Shown: piece after piece, positions 25,618 through 33,862 of the stretch
How the letters are laid out: each line of letters begins with the position of its first letter
Position numbering within the stretch: the stretch's first letter is position 1
The notes under the pieces: model-generated
Seen by the model: the letters and a program-made list of their open reading frames with translations, nothing else
What the model was told of the DNA's origin: nothing
Databases searched by the model: none
Origin: Streptomyces silvae
GTDB taxonomy: Bacteria > Actinomycetota > Actinomycetes > Streptomycetales > Streptomycetaceae
Direction: 5' to 3'
DNA length: 64,000 nt
Assembly: GCF_016745505.1 (NCBI RefSeq)
Contig: NZ_JAERUC010000099.1
Location: 1 to 64,000, forward strand
Translations under genes and position numbers: made by a program

Positions 25618-26214
25618 ATGCATCGCGGTGGCGGAGTGGGCGAAGGGACCGACGGCCTGGGGCCCGAGCCTGCCCGGCGAGGGCGGCACCGGCGTAAGGC
25701 CGAGCGCGAGGCCGAGCGCGTGCGGGAGGCCCAGGCGGGCGGCGTCGACGGTTCGGGGAGCAGGAGCAGTGGACGGGTGGGGGTGACCTACAAGTACTTC
25801 GGTGCCCCCGACGGGGCCACCGCCGCACGCGTGCCCATCTCCATGCGCCCCGAGGAGCTCGGTGGCGACGAGCTGGGCATGGGCGGCATGTTCAGCAAGA
25901 TCAAGCCCGAGACGGTGGCGGCCATGGTCCTCACCGGCATACAGGGCATACCCCTGAACAAGGTCCCCCCGCTGGAGCTCGTCGTGCTCCACCCCGACTA
26001 CGCGGTGGTCAAGCTCCCGATGACGGTGGTCGACCCGCTGCGGGACGTCGGCGAGGAATCGGTCGGCGCGGCGGCCTTCATCTGGTCCACGGTCCCCGAC
26101 CGCGGCGGCCCGCGCGACGCGTTCAACGTCTACCAGCTGCTCCACGAGTGGCAGGACTTCTCCCACCGGCTGCACGACGCCGGGCACCAGGCGTACTGCC
26201 TCGTGTGGCCCTGA
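25618..26214 (+). CDS. Conserved hypothetical protein
   Basis: Protein of 198 aa, not assigned to a known domain. The first ~55 residues are Arg/Gly/Glu-rich and probably disordered. From residue 56 (VTYKYFGAPDG) the sequence becomes globular and ends with HDAGHQAYCLVWP. No signal peptide or membrane helix is seen. It is divergent from hemL. The well-behaved codon pattern and compact conserved-looking C-terminal domain support a real gene. Confidence 0.75.
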   Translation: MHRGGGVGEGTDGLGPEPARRGRHRRKAEREAERVREAQAGGVDGSGSRSSGRVGVTYKYFGAPDGATAARVPISMRPEELGGDELGMGGMFSKIKPETVAAMVLTGIQGIPLNKVPPLELVVLHPDYAVVKLPMTVVDPLRDVGEESVGAAAFIWSTVPDRGGPRDAFNVYQLLHEWQDFSHRLHDAGHQAYCLVWP

Positions 26215-26266
26215 GAACGGCCGTCCGCGATGCCTGTCCCCTTCTTCCGGCCGAGGCGTCCGGGGT

Positions 26267-26785
26267 GTGGCCGGAGGCCGTCCGGGCAGGCGTAAGAGGG
26301 TGAACGGCGAACGAGAAGTTCTGGAGGACGGCAGGCGTCCGGCCCGGGGGCCGGATGAGGCCGTCGGCTCGTACGCTCCGGAGAAGCCGGTGCGCAGGGG
26401 CCGTACCCCCGGCGTGCCGCGGAACGCGGCCGCCGCTCGCGACGCCGTCGTCCGGGTCCTGCGGGAGCGGTTTTGCGGAGGGCGCGGGGAAGAGCCGGCC
26501 GAGGTCGTGGTGGGCGACGCGCTGCTGGTGACGTCGGAGCTGGTCACCAACGCCGTCAGGCACGGCGGCGGGCTCACCGGATTCACCACGGAGATCACCG
26601 CCGAAGGCCTCCTCCTCACCGTCAGCGACGCCAGCACCCGGCCACCGGTCACGGCGGAACGCGATCCGGCCGTGGTCACGGTCGGCGGCTACGGCTGGCT
26701 GCTGGTGCGCCGCCTGGCGAAGCGGGTGTCCGTCACGTACCTCCCCGACGGCAAGCACATCGCCGCGCTGATCCCCCTCGCCTGA
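26267..26785 (+). CDS. HATPase anti-sigma-type serine kinase (RsbW-like)
   Basis: GHKL ATP-binding protein of up to 172 aa. The N-box is ELVTNAVRHGGG, the metal/ATP Asp lies in VSDAS, and the lid Gly-rich motif is GGYGWLLVRRLA. There is no histidine-kinase dimerisation domain, so it belongs to the RsbW/SpoIIAB type that binds sigma factors or phosphorylates STAS proteins. The N-terminal ~50 residues are basic and may be disordered. GTG at 26267 has GAGG upstream; GTG at 26300 is an alternative. It faces the STAS-B12-SpoIIE operon, its probable partners. Confidence 0.82.
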   Translation: MAGGRPGRRKRVNGEREVLEDGRRPARGPDEAVGSYAPEKPVRRGRTPGVPRNAAAARDAVVRVLRERFCGGRGEEPAEVVVGDALLVTSELVTNAVRHGGGLTGFTTEITAEGLLLTVSDASTRPPVTAERDPAVVTVGGYGWLLVRRLAKRVSVTYLPDGKHIAALIPLA

Positions 26786-26829
26786 GCGGCGCCACGGCGC
26801 CGGACGGAGGGGCGGGCGCTCCGCAGCCG

Positions 26830-27216
26830 TCAGCCGGAAGGAGCGGGCGGCGTGCCCTCCTCCTGCTCGGTCCGCCGGCCGGCCCCGTCGAGGACGAAGA
26901 GCCGCGCCGTCCCGGTGATGTCCAGGATCCTGCGGAGGAAGGCGGGCGGGTTCTCCAGGTGCAGCGCCACACCGCGCGACGTCGTACCGCGGTGGATCTG
27001 CAGGAGGCCGGCCACACCCATCGAGTCGCACAGCCGCAGCCCGGAGCAGTCGAGGACGAGGTCCCGCGGGCCGGGATCGGCGGCGAGGCAGGCCTGCGCC
27101 CGTTCCACGAGCAGATCGCTCGTGTCGAAGTCCAGGTCACCGGCGAGACGCAGCCGTACGGCGTCCGGGCCGGCCTCGACCCCCACGGTGAACGGCGGAC
27201 GGGGACGTTCGGTCAT
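26830..27216 (-). CDS. STAS-domain anti-sigma factor antagonist
   Basis: Single STAS domain, 128 aa. The phosphorylatable serine is in CSGLRLCDSMGVAGLL (Ser65), as in SpoIIAA/RsbV. When unphosphorylated, such proteins sequester the anti-sigma kinase. The ATG overlaps the stop of the upstream B12-binding gene by ATGA. It is the last of a three-gene coupled operon with the phosphatase, and is convergent with the HATPase gene. Which sigma factor it ultimately controls is not visible here. Confidence 0.88.
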   Translation of the reverse strand: MTERPRPPFTVGVEAGPDAVRLRLAGDLDFDTSDLLVERAQACLAADPGPRDLVLDCSGLRLCDSMGVAGLLQIHRGTTSRGVALHLENPPAFLRRILDITGTARLFVLDGAGRRTEQEEGTPPAPSG

Positions 27217-28301
27217 CCGAAGGCTCCGGTGGTCGGGCCGGCGGTCGCCGGGAAGGCGTCCAGGACGGTGCGTGCCCGGCCGAGCAGCCGGGTGGTCCGG
27301 GGAAAGTCCTTGAGCTCCGCGCCCAGGACGTCCAGGACCGGTCTCAAGGAGGCCGCCGGGACCCGCCGGGCCTCCAGGATTCCCGCGGTCCACGCCAGGA
27401 AGTCGGTGAAGAGCTCGTCGTCGTCCATGTAGAGGGCCACGCCCAGGTAGTCCACGACATGGGCGATGTCCTGCGCCGTGTGCTCGCGCTGCTCCTCCGT
27501 GTAGGCGGCCGACGCCGGGAAGCGTGTCTCCAGCTGGGCCAGCACCTCCCGCACCAGCTGCGGCCTGCTGCGTACGACGAGGGTGTACTCCTGGTCCCCG
27601 AGGTGCGGCAGATCGTCGATCTGCTGCCTGCCGGCGGCCGGGACCGCGATGCCGTCCGCGATACGGCGTGCCGCGGAACGCGCGTCGGGTTCCCAGGCGT
27701 CGGCGCCCAGCCGGCGTGCGTGCCGTCCGTCGGGGCCGAACGCCGCCCCGCCCGCCAGCACGGGCACCCCGACGGCCTGGCAGGCGGTGATCGCCGCGTG
27801 CGCGGTGGGCAGCCTGGTGGGGATCGAGGAGGACAGCGCCACCACGTCCGCGCCGTTGCTGTGCAGGTGTCCGATGAGATGGGGCGTGGGCACCTGCGCC
27901 CCGAGGAAGTCGACCCGCCATCCGCGCAGCGTGAGGACCTCGGCCAGCAGACGGGCCGGCAGCACGTGCCACTCCTGGTCCACACAGGCCACGGTGACCC
28001 GGCCCAGCCGCGGAGCGGTGCGCACGGCAGGGTGGTGGGCGAGTGCGGCGATGACCCGTTCGGCGATGGCGCTCGCCGCGTGCTCCTGCGCCACGCTCAG
28101 GCGGTTGGCGGCCCATTCGGTGCCGACCCTCGCCTGTACGGGCGCGATGACGTCCAGGAGCACGCTCTCCGCGTCGACCCCGTCGTCCAGGGCGGTGAGG
28201 ACCACCGAGGCGGCGGCGTGTTCGTCCCGGTCGGTCACCGCCGACCACAACCGGTCCTGGAGGCCGCGCATCCCGGGCGCGGCAAGCGTGTGTGTGCTCA
28301 T
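27213..28301 (-). CDS. Cobalamin-binding protein with CarH-like Wx9EH motif
   Basis: Protein of 362 aa. Residues ~12-90 resemble the four-helix B12 cap domain and contain W63-x9-E73-H74, the signature of CarH-type adenosylcobalamin photoreceptors. Residues ~100-215 form a Rossmann B12-binding domain: lower-ligand region E110-x-H112 (the family ExHxxG, with Pro115 replacing Gly), SSS at 157-159, and AGG near 183-185. Residues ~237-352 are a predicted helical domain of unknown type; there is no HTH. It is coupled by ATGA overlaps to SpoIIE (upstream) and STAS (downstream). A role as a light- or B12-sensing input to partner switching is inferred. Confidence 0.8.
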   Translation of the reverse strand: MSTHTLAAPGMRGLQDRLWSAVTDRDEHAAASVVLTALDDGVDAESVLLDVIAPVQARVGTEWAANRLSVAQEHAASAIAERVIAALAHHPAVRTAPRLGRVTVACVDQEWHVLPARLLAEVLTLRGWRVDFLGAQVPTPHLIGHLHSNGADVVALSSSIPTRLPTAHAAITACQAVGVPVLAGGAAFGPDGRHARRLGADAWEPDARSAARRIADGIAVPAAGRQQIDDLPHLGDQEYTLVVRSRPQLVREVLAQLETRFPASAAYTEEQREHTAQDIAHVVDYLGVALYMDDDELFTDFLAWTAGILEARRVPAASLRPVLDVLGAELKDFPRTTRLLGRARTVLDAFPATAGPTTGAFG

Positions 28302-30040
28302 GCCGTGTACCTGCCCCGGGTGTGGCCGTCCACCGCACTGAGATGGGTGGTCAGCGGGGCCGTGATGGCGACGAGCGCCATGTCGTCGTGCCGGCCGTCG
28401 TGCAGCCACTGGGAGGCGAGCACCTGGACACGCTCGACCACGGCCGCGCCCGGCATGCCTCCGCACTCCGCCAGGGCCCGCATCAGCCGCTCCTCCCCGA
28501 AGAGCTCGTCGCCCAGGGGCCCGCCGCGCGCCTCGGTCACCCCGTCGGTGTAGAGGAGACACGTCTCGCCGGGCAGGAGGTCGGTCTCCACGGTGCCGGC
28601 CTCGATGTGGGGCAGGGCCCCGACCAGCGTCCCCCGGGTCTCGATCTCCTCGACGCGGCCGTCGTTGCGGATCACCAGGGGGGCGGGGTGGCCCGCCGAC
28701 GTCAGGCGCAGACGCACCCGGTTCTCCTCGCGCCGGACCGATGCCAGCACCAGGGTCGCGAAGCGGGTGTGGTGCGAGTTGAGGAGCGCCCCGTTGAGCA
28801 GGCGCAGCATCTGCTCGTGGTCGCCGGCCATCGGCGTGAGCGCCTGGAGCGTGTTGCGGATCTTGCCGGTGAGCACGGCCGCGTCCAGCCCCTTTCCGCA
28901 CACGTCGCCGAGGACGGCCAGTGACGCGTCGTCGGGCGTGCTGCCGGGGTGTACGTCGTAGAAGTCGCCGCCCACCCGGTCCCGGTCGGCGGAGGGCCGG
29001 TAGCCACCGGCGAACTCGACGCCGTGCACCCGGTTCAGCTCGGGAGGCAGCAGGTCCCGCATCAAGGTCCGGGTGATGTCGCTCTGTTCCGCGTACAGCC
29101 GCGCGGCGGACAGGGCGGCGCCGGCCCGGGAGGCGAACAGCCGGGCGAAGACCTCTTCGCTCTCGTCGAACCCGGCGGCTCCCGTGCCGCGCAGCAGGAC
29201 CAGGACACCGGCCGGGACCCCGTGGCCCGGCAGAGGGGTGACGACGGCCGACCCGACGGTGCCGGTGAAGTCCTCCGGCAGAAGCCACGCGGGCAGTGAG
29301 GCGGGATCGATCCACCGGGAGGGTACGGGCGGGAAGCCCTGGAGCGCCTCGCTCAGACCGGGCACCTCCTCCGGGTCCGCCGTCACCGTGCCGCACACCG
29401 CTGCCCGGCCCTCGACCGCGTACGCCAGGGGCAGCTTCCGGCCCACGGCGGGCCCGATGACGACGGCGGCCTCGGCGAGGTGCCGGGAGGCGAGCTGGGC
29501 GGTGACGCGCATGCAGCGGTCGGTGTTCAGGGAGGCCAGGAGCACGTTCGACGCCTCGGCCAGGAAGGTGGTGCGCGTACGCTCAGCGGCCAGTTCGTCC
29601 TCGGCGAGCTGCCGGTCGGTGACATCGGCCAGCCACCACACCGTGCCGCCGTCGCGGCCGGGGGCCGGCTGCGCCTCGAAGCTCCGCGCACCGATCCGCC
29701 CCTGGAAGGCGGCGCGGCGCGGGCCGGCCGGATCGTCGTCGACGTCCGTGGGACGGGCGGGGCCGGCCGCCTCCTGATGGGCACGTGCCAGCCAGGCCGG
29801 GCCCGTCTCCGTCAGGGGGGCGCCCCGGAGCGCGCCGCCGAGGAGCGCCTCGGCGGCGGGGTTGAGGTCGACGACCGTTCCGGCCGTGTCGACGACGAGC
29901 ACGGCGTACGGGGCCTGACCCCAGAGGCCGGCCCCGGATGCTGGATCCTGCTGCGTTCTCGTGTCGATGGTTTCCTTCAGAGGTGCCATGAGGGGGGACC
30001 CGCCCTCGGCGAGCCGCACCACCTTCCCGCTGGATGACAT
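28298..30040 (-). CDS. PAS-GAF SpoIIE-family protein phosphatase
   Basis: Sensor phosphatase, 580 aa, cytosolic. A PAS domain lies at about 41-150 (ends WWLADVTDRQLAEDEL), GAF at about 162-320, and a PP2C/SpoIIE domain at about 335-560. Metal-binding motifs are VGGDFYD (357-362), DVCGKG (379-384), LLYTDGVTEA (495 on) and DDMALV (552 on). It should dephosphorylate STAS antagonists such as the protein encoded two genes downstream. The ATG at 30040 is used; an ATG at 29989 is possible. It is first in the coupled operon. Confidence 0.9.
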   Translation of the reverse strand: MSSSGKVVRLAEGGSPLMAPLKETIDTRTQQDPASGAGLWGQAPYAVLVVDTAGTVVDLNPAAEALLGGALRGAPLTETGPAWLARAHQEAAGPARPTDVDDDPAGPRRAAFQGRIGARSFEAQPAPGRDGGTVWWLADVTDRQLAEDELAAERTRTTFLAEASNVLLASLNTDRCMRVTAQLASRHLAEAAVVIGPAVGRKLPLAYAVEGRAAVCGTVTADPEEVPGLSEALQGFPPVPSRWIDPASLPAWLLPEDFTGTVGSAVVTPLPGHGVPAGVLVLLRGTGAAGFDESEEVFARLFASRAGAALSAARLYAEQSDITRTLMRDLLPPELNRVHGVEFAGGYRPSADRDRVGGDFYDVHPGSTPDDASLAVLGDVCGKGLDAAVLTGKIRNTLQALTPMAGDHEQMLRLLNGALLNSHHTRFATLVLASVRREENRVRLRLTSAGHPAPLVIRNDGRVEEIETRGTLVGALPHIEAGTVETDLLPGETCLLYTDGVTEARGGPLGDELFGEERLMRALAECGGMPGAAVVERVQVLASQWLHDGRHDDMALVAITAPLTTHLSAVDGHTRGRYTA

Positions 30041-30221
30041 TCACTTTCCCAGCGGCAACCATTGCCCAGCACAGGAGCTCATGGCAACCCGCCCTCCTGC
30101 GCGGGAGGGGGCACGGAGCGGCGCGCACACCGTCCGTACCGAGGAGCTTCACACGAGGCACACAACCCTCGGGGGCCTGCCCGCACGAGCACCCTCGGCA
30201 CGTCCCCGCGTCCGCGCAGGC

Positions 30222-31754
30222 TCAGCCGCTCCCGGCGAGCCGGCCGCTGAGGGAGCCGTGGAGGTCGGCGCTCCGCTCGTCGAGGCCGGTGATCTCCACG
30301 CTCTTCCCGCGCTGTTCGTACTTCGTGGTGATGGCGTCCAGCGTGGCGACCGCCGAGGCGTCCCAGATGTGCGCCTCGGCCAGGTCGATGACGACCAGCG
30401 GCGGATCGGCGGCGTAGTCGAACCGGCCGACGAGGTCGTTGGACGAGGCGAAGAAGAGCGCGCCGAAGACGGAGTAGACGACCCGGCCGCCGTCCGGGTC
30501 GGTGACGGAGGTGACGTCGGCCAGGTGGGCGACCCTCCTGGCGAAGATGACCATGGCGGTGACCGAGCCGACGACCACGCCGACGGCCAGGTTCTCGGTG
30601 GCGACCACACAGACCACCGTGATCACCATGACCGCGATCTCCCCGGCGGGCATCCGCTTGAGGGTGCCCGGGGCGACGGAGTGCCAGTCGAAGGTGGCGA
30701 AGCACACCATGACCATCACGGCGACGAGGGCCGCCATCGGGATCCGGGAGACGAGCGGCCCGAACGCGATGCACAGCACCATGAGGAAGACGCCGGCGAG
30801 GAACGTGGACAGCCGGGTGCGGGCGCCGGACACCTTCACGTTGATCATGGTCTGGCCGATCATGGCGCAGCCGCCCATGCCGCCCAGGAAGCCGGTCACG
30901 ATGTTGGCGATGCCCTGGCCGACCGACTCACGGGTCTTGCTGGAGTGGGTGTCGGTGATCTCGTCGACCAGCTTCGCCGTCATCAGCGACTCCATCAGGC
31001 CGACCAGCGCCATGGCCAGCGCGTAGGGGGCGACGGTGGTCAGCGTGTCCAGGGTGAAGGGCACGTCCGGCAGGCCGGGCACAGGCAGCGACGACGGCAG
31101 CGCGCCCTTGTCACCGACCGTCGGTACGGCGATGCCGGCGGCGACGGTGACCGACGTCAGGATGACGATGGAGACCAGCGGGGCCGGCACCGCCCTGGTG
31201 ATCCTCGGGAAGAGCACCATCAGGACCAGACCGCCGACGACCAGCGGATACACCGGCCAGGGAACGTCGCTCAGTTCGGGGACCTGGCCCATGAAGACCA
31301 GGATCGCCAGCGCGTTCACGAAGCCGACCATCACGCTGCGGGGCACGAACCGCATCAGCCTGGCGACACCGAGCGCGCCCAGGACGACCTGGAAGACCCC
31401 GCCCAGGATGACCCCGGCGATCAGGTAGCCGAACCCGTGCTCCCTGTTCAGCGGGGCGATGACGAGCGCGACCGCGCCGGTCGCCGCGGAGATCATCGCG
31501 GGCCTGCCGCCGACGACGGAGATGACGACGGCCATCGTGAAGGCGGCGAACAGACCGACCGCCGGGTCGACCCCGGCGATGATCGAGAACGAGATCGCCT
31601 CGGGGATCAGCGCCAGCCCGACGACCAGACCGGCCAGGGCCTCCGTACGGAAGACCTTCGGGGACAGCCAGACGGGCCGGTGACCGCGCAGCCGGGCGGC
31701 CGGGGAGAGTACGGATGAGCGCAAGGGAGGCGTGACCTGTCGTTGCTCGGGCAC
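30222..31754 (-). CDS. SulP family anion transporter with C-terminal STAS domain
   Basis: Membrane transporter of about 510 aa. The SulP signature is at ALIPEAISFSIIAGVDPAVG, and about ten to twelve helices follow. A STAS domain covers roughly the last 110 residues (VIDLAEAHIWDASAVATLD). The family moves sulfate, bicarbonate or other anions. The start is uncertain: I use GTG at 31754, but a TTG at 31832 extends it, and conserved sequence begins about 30 codons after 31754. No clear ribosome site is seen. A duplicated 23-bp sequence lies upstream. Confidence 0.87.
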   Translation of the reverse strand: MPEQRQVTPPLRSSVLSPAARLRGHRPVWLSPKVFRTEALAGLVVGLALIPEAISFSIIAGVDPAVGLFAAFTMAVVISVVGGRPAMISAATGAVALVIAPLNREHGFGYLIAGVILGGVFQVVLGALGVARLMRFVPRSVMVGFVNALAILVFMGQVPELSDVPWPVYPLVVGGLVLMVLFPRITRAVPAPLVSIVILTSVTVAAGIAVPTVGDKGALPSSLPVPGLPDVPFTLDTLTTVAPYALAMALVGLMESLMTAKLVDEITDTHSSKTRESVGQGIANIVTGFLGGMGGCAMIGQTMINVKVSGARTRLSTFLAGVFLMVLCIAFGPLVSRIPMAALVAVMVMVCFATFDWHSVAPGTLKRMPAGEIAVMVITVVCVVATENLAVGVVVGSVTAMVIFARRVAHLADVTSVTDPDGGRVVYSVFGALFFASSNDLVGRFDYAADPPLVVIDLAEAHIWDASAVATLDAITTKYEQRGKSVEITGLDERSADLHGSLSGRLAGSG

Positions 31755-31856
31755 GCCCGGCGGGCCGGGATGTGCGGAGGATGCCTGATCGCGGCGGAGG
31801 CATCGTCGGCCCCGGCGACCGGCGCCGGACAACTCTACGCCCGGACCGGAGCGGGC

Positions 31857-31912
31857 CCGCCGGACGACGTACGGCCGGACCGCAGCAGGCCGCCGGACGA
31901 CGTACGGCCGGA
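31857..31912. repeat. Two direct copies of a 23-bp sequence
   Basis: Identical 23-mers at 31857-31879 and 31890-31912, 10 nt apart, each containing CGTACG. They lie upstream of the SulP gene. They could be a tandem regulator site or a local duplication. Confidence 0.6.
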
Positions 31913-32061
31913 GCGCGCGGGCGCGTGGCCCCTGCCGAGTCCCCCGCCCCTGTCAGGGGCGCGGCAGGGGCGCCCTTCGGCCATTCATTGGCCGAAGAAT
32001 GATCTCCAGCCCGGCCGCGAGGTCTGCCGATGCAAGGAGCACGATCCCGAGGAGGCCCCGC

Positions 32062-32373
32062 ATGGACGACCTGCTGCTGGCCCTGTCCGTCCCGGCCGTG
32101 GTCATCGCGAGCGGGGTGTACGCCGTCTGCGACTGCCGGCGGCAGCGCCGGCGCCCGCCGCCCCCGTACACCCGCCGGGCGGCCCGTCTCGCGGCGCATG
32201 ACGCCGTGGCCCTGGCCGAGTCCGTCGTCGACAGCGCGTACGCCGCGCTCGGCGGGCTCTACGCCGACCCGGCCGCCCCGCACCCGGCCGCGCCCTCCCC
32301 CGCCGTCAGCCGCGTGACGGACCCCAGCCGGGGTCCCGGCCCGTCACGGCCAGCACCCGCTCGAAGGCCGTAG
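32062..32373 (+). CDS. Small membrane-anchored hypothetical protein
   Basis: Protein of 103 aa. One transmembrane helix at about residues 4-24 is followed by an Arg/Pro-rich segment and an Ala-rich region, ending in a Pro/Arg-rich tail. A GAGGAGG ribosome site precedes the ATG. Its 3' end overlaps the convergent isomerase-like gene by 68 nt, so either this tail is real or the gene is marginal. No family recognised. Confidence 0.5.
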   Translation: MDDLLLALSVPAVVIASGVYAVCDCRRQRRRPPPPYTRRAARLAAHDAVALAESVVDSAYAALGGLYADPAAPHPAAPSPAVSRVTDPSRGPGPSRPAPARRP

Positions 32374-32878
32374 CCCCGGCGGGCACCGGGAACGGCTCGC
32401 CGAACACCTTCATCTCCCGCGCCTGCGGGGCCATCGCCGCCAGCCCCGGCTCCAGCTCCGCCAGGACGTCCCCGTCCGGCTCGAAGTCCTGGCCCGTCGC
32501 CCGGGCCAGGTCCCAGGCGTGCACGGTCAGGTCGCCCAGCACCATGAGCCCCACCGTCCTCGCCGGCATCGACATGCCGCCGGTCACCCCCTCCTCCGCA
32601 CCGGGCTCGGCCCAGGCCTTCACCAGCAGCGCCGTCGCGTCCTCGAACCGGCCGCGCCAGTCCCCCGTGACGACGTCGTCGGTCCCGCTGAAGTCGGGGG
32701 TCCCCTTGGCCGCCAGGACCCGGAAGTTGTCGATGACGAGGAAGAGGTGGTTCAGCAGGGCCCGTACGTCGTACTCGGTGCACGGGGTGGCGTCGCCCAG
32801 CCGGTCGTCGTCGATGCCCCGCACGACGGGAACCGCCCGCCCGGCCGCTTCCTCGAGGAGTTCACTGATCGTCTTCAT
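32306..32878 (-). CDS. TIGR03086-type mycothiol-dependent/maleylpyruvate-isomerase-like protein
   Basis: DinB-fold protein of 190 aa. The N-terminal TPCTEYDVRALLNHL and the late THAWDLARATGQ supply the His and Asp/Glu metal ligands typical of TIGR03086/MDMPI-type proteins, which use mycothiol or bind metal. The start at 32878 is set by GGAG 4 nt upstream. The exact reaction is unknown. It is divergent from an AraC-type regulator at 32961, which may control it. Confidence 0.85.
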   Translation of the reverse strand: MKTISELLEEAAGRAVPVVRGIDDDRLGDATPCTEYDVRALLNHLFLVIDNFRVLAAKGTPDFSGTDDVVTGDWRGRFEDATALLVKAWAEPGAEEGVTGGMSMPARTVGLMVLGDLTVHAWDLARATGQDFEPDGDVLAELEPGLAAMAPQAREMKVFGEPFPVPAGATAFERVLAVTGRDPGWGPSRG

Positions 32879-32960
32879 GTCTCCGACCATGCGCCAGGAC
32901 ACGGCAGGGCGTCTTGAAGAAACGCGACAGCGCGGCAGGCAGGCGCCCTAGGATCCCCCC

Positions 32961-33797
32961 ATGGCCGGACCCCGACGGGAGACGCGGGGCATCGTCGACG
33001 CCCCCGAACTGTTCACCCACGTACATCTGCGTCTGCGCGATCCCGCCCCCGCGCTCCGTCCTCATCTGGAGCACTACTGGCTGATCGACTGGGACCTCTC
33101 CGAGCCGTACACCTCGCACGTGGTGCCGCACCCGAGCGTCCATCTGGTCTTCCAGCGGACGGAGCCGGGCGGCGGGGCGGAGCCGGAGCGGTCCGCCGAG
33201 GTGTACGGCATCGTGCAGGGCCTGTTCAGCCGGCGGCTGGAGGGCAGGGGGCGGGTCTGCGGCGTGAAGTTCCGGCCGGGTGCCTTCCGGCCGTTCGCCC
33301 CTGACCGGCCCGTGTCGGAGTGGACCGGGCGCAGGGTCCCCGCGGACGAGGTGCTGGCCGTCCCGGAGGATCTGCCCCGCGCCTCCACCGCAGCGCGGGC
33401 GGTGCTCGATCCGCCCGACGAGGACGCCCGGGTCGCCGCGCTCGACGCCTTCCTGCTGCCCCTCCTCCCTCCGCCGGACCCACAGGCCGAACGCGCGACG
33501 GAGCTCGCCGAGCTCGTCCGCACCGACCGCTCGCTGCTGCGGGTCGACGCCCTCGCCCGCGCCGGAGGACTGTCCGTCCGCTCGCTCCAGCGGCTCTTCT
33601 CCACCTGTGTCGGGGTCGGGCCGAAGTGGGTCATCCTGCGCCACCGCATCCACGAGGCGCTGCAGCGCGCCGGGACGGACCCGGAACCCGACTGGGCGGC
33701 GCTGGCCGCCGACCTCGGCTACAGCGACCAGGCGCACCTGGCCAGGGACTTCGCGGCCACGGTGGGGGTCCCGCCGACGGCCTTCGCGCAGCGCTGA
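32961..33797 (+). CDS. AraC family helix-turn-helix regulator
   Basis: Regulator of 278 aa. The N-terminal half (about 10-150) is a DUF6597-like cupin-type sensor region with HVVPHPSVHLVFQ. The C-terminal AraC double HTH lies at about 175-275 (LARAGGLSVRSLQRLF ... LGYSDQAHLARDF). It is divergent from the isomerase-like gene, 82 nt away. The effector is unknown. Confidence 0.9.
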   Translation: MAGPRRETRGIVDAPELFTHVHLRLRDPAPALRPHLEHYWLIDWDLSEPYTSHVVPHPSVHLVFQRTEPGGGAEPERSAEVYGIVQGLFSRRLEGRGRVCGVKFRPGAFRPFAPDRPVSEWTGRRVPADEVLAVPEDLPRASTAARAVLDPPDEDARVAALDAFLLPLLPPPDPQAERATELAELVRTDRSLLRVDALARAGGLSVRSLQRLFSTCVGVGPKWVILRHRIHEALQRAGTDPEPDWAALAADLGYSDQAHLARDFAATVGVPPTAFAQR

Positions 33798-33862
33798 CGC
33801 CGCACCGGCCCGCCGACGGAAACCTCTCGCCGCCCCGCCGCGCGCAGTGGCATCCTGACCGG

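Noticed and set aside
27217..28338. Apparent upstream extension of the STAS gene over the B12-binding gene
   Set aside because: The STAS fold starts at the ATG at 27216, which overlaps the preceding stop codon; the extension is an out-of-frame shadow.
28302..29396. Apparent upstream extension of the B12-binding protein over the phosphatase gene
   Set aside because: The phosphatase reading frame is well supported; the ATGA overlap at 28298-28301 marks the real start.
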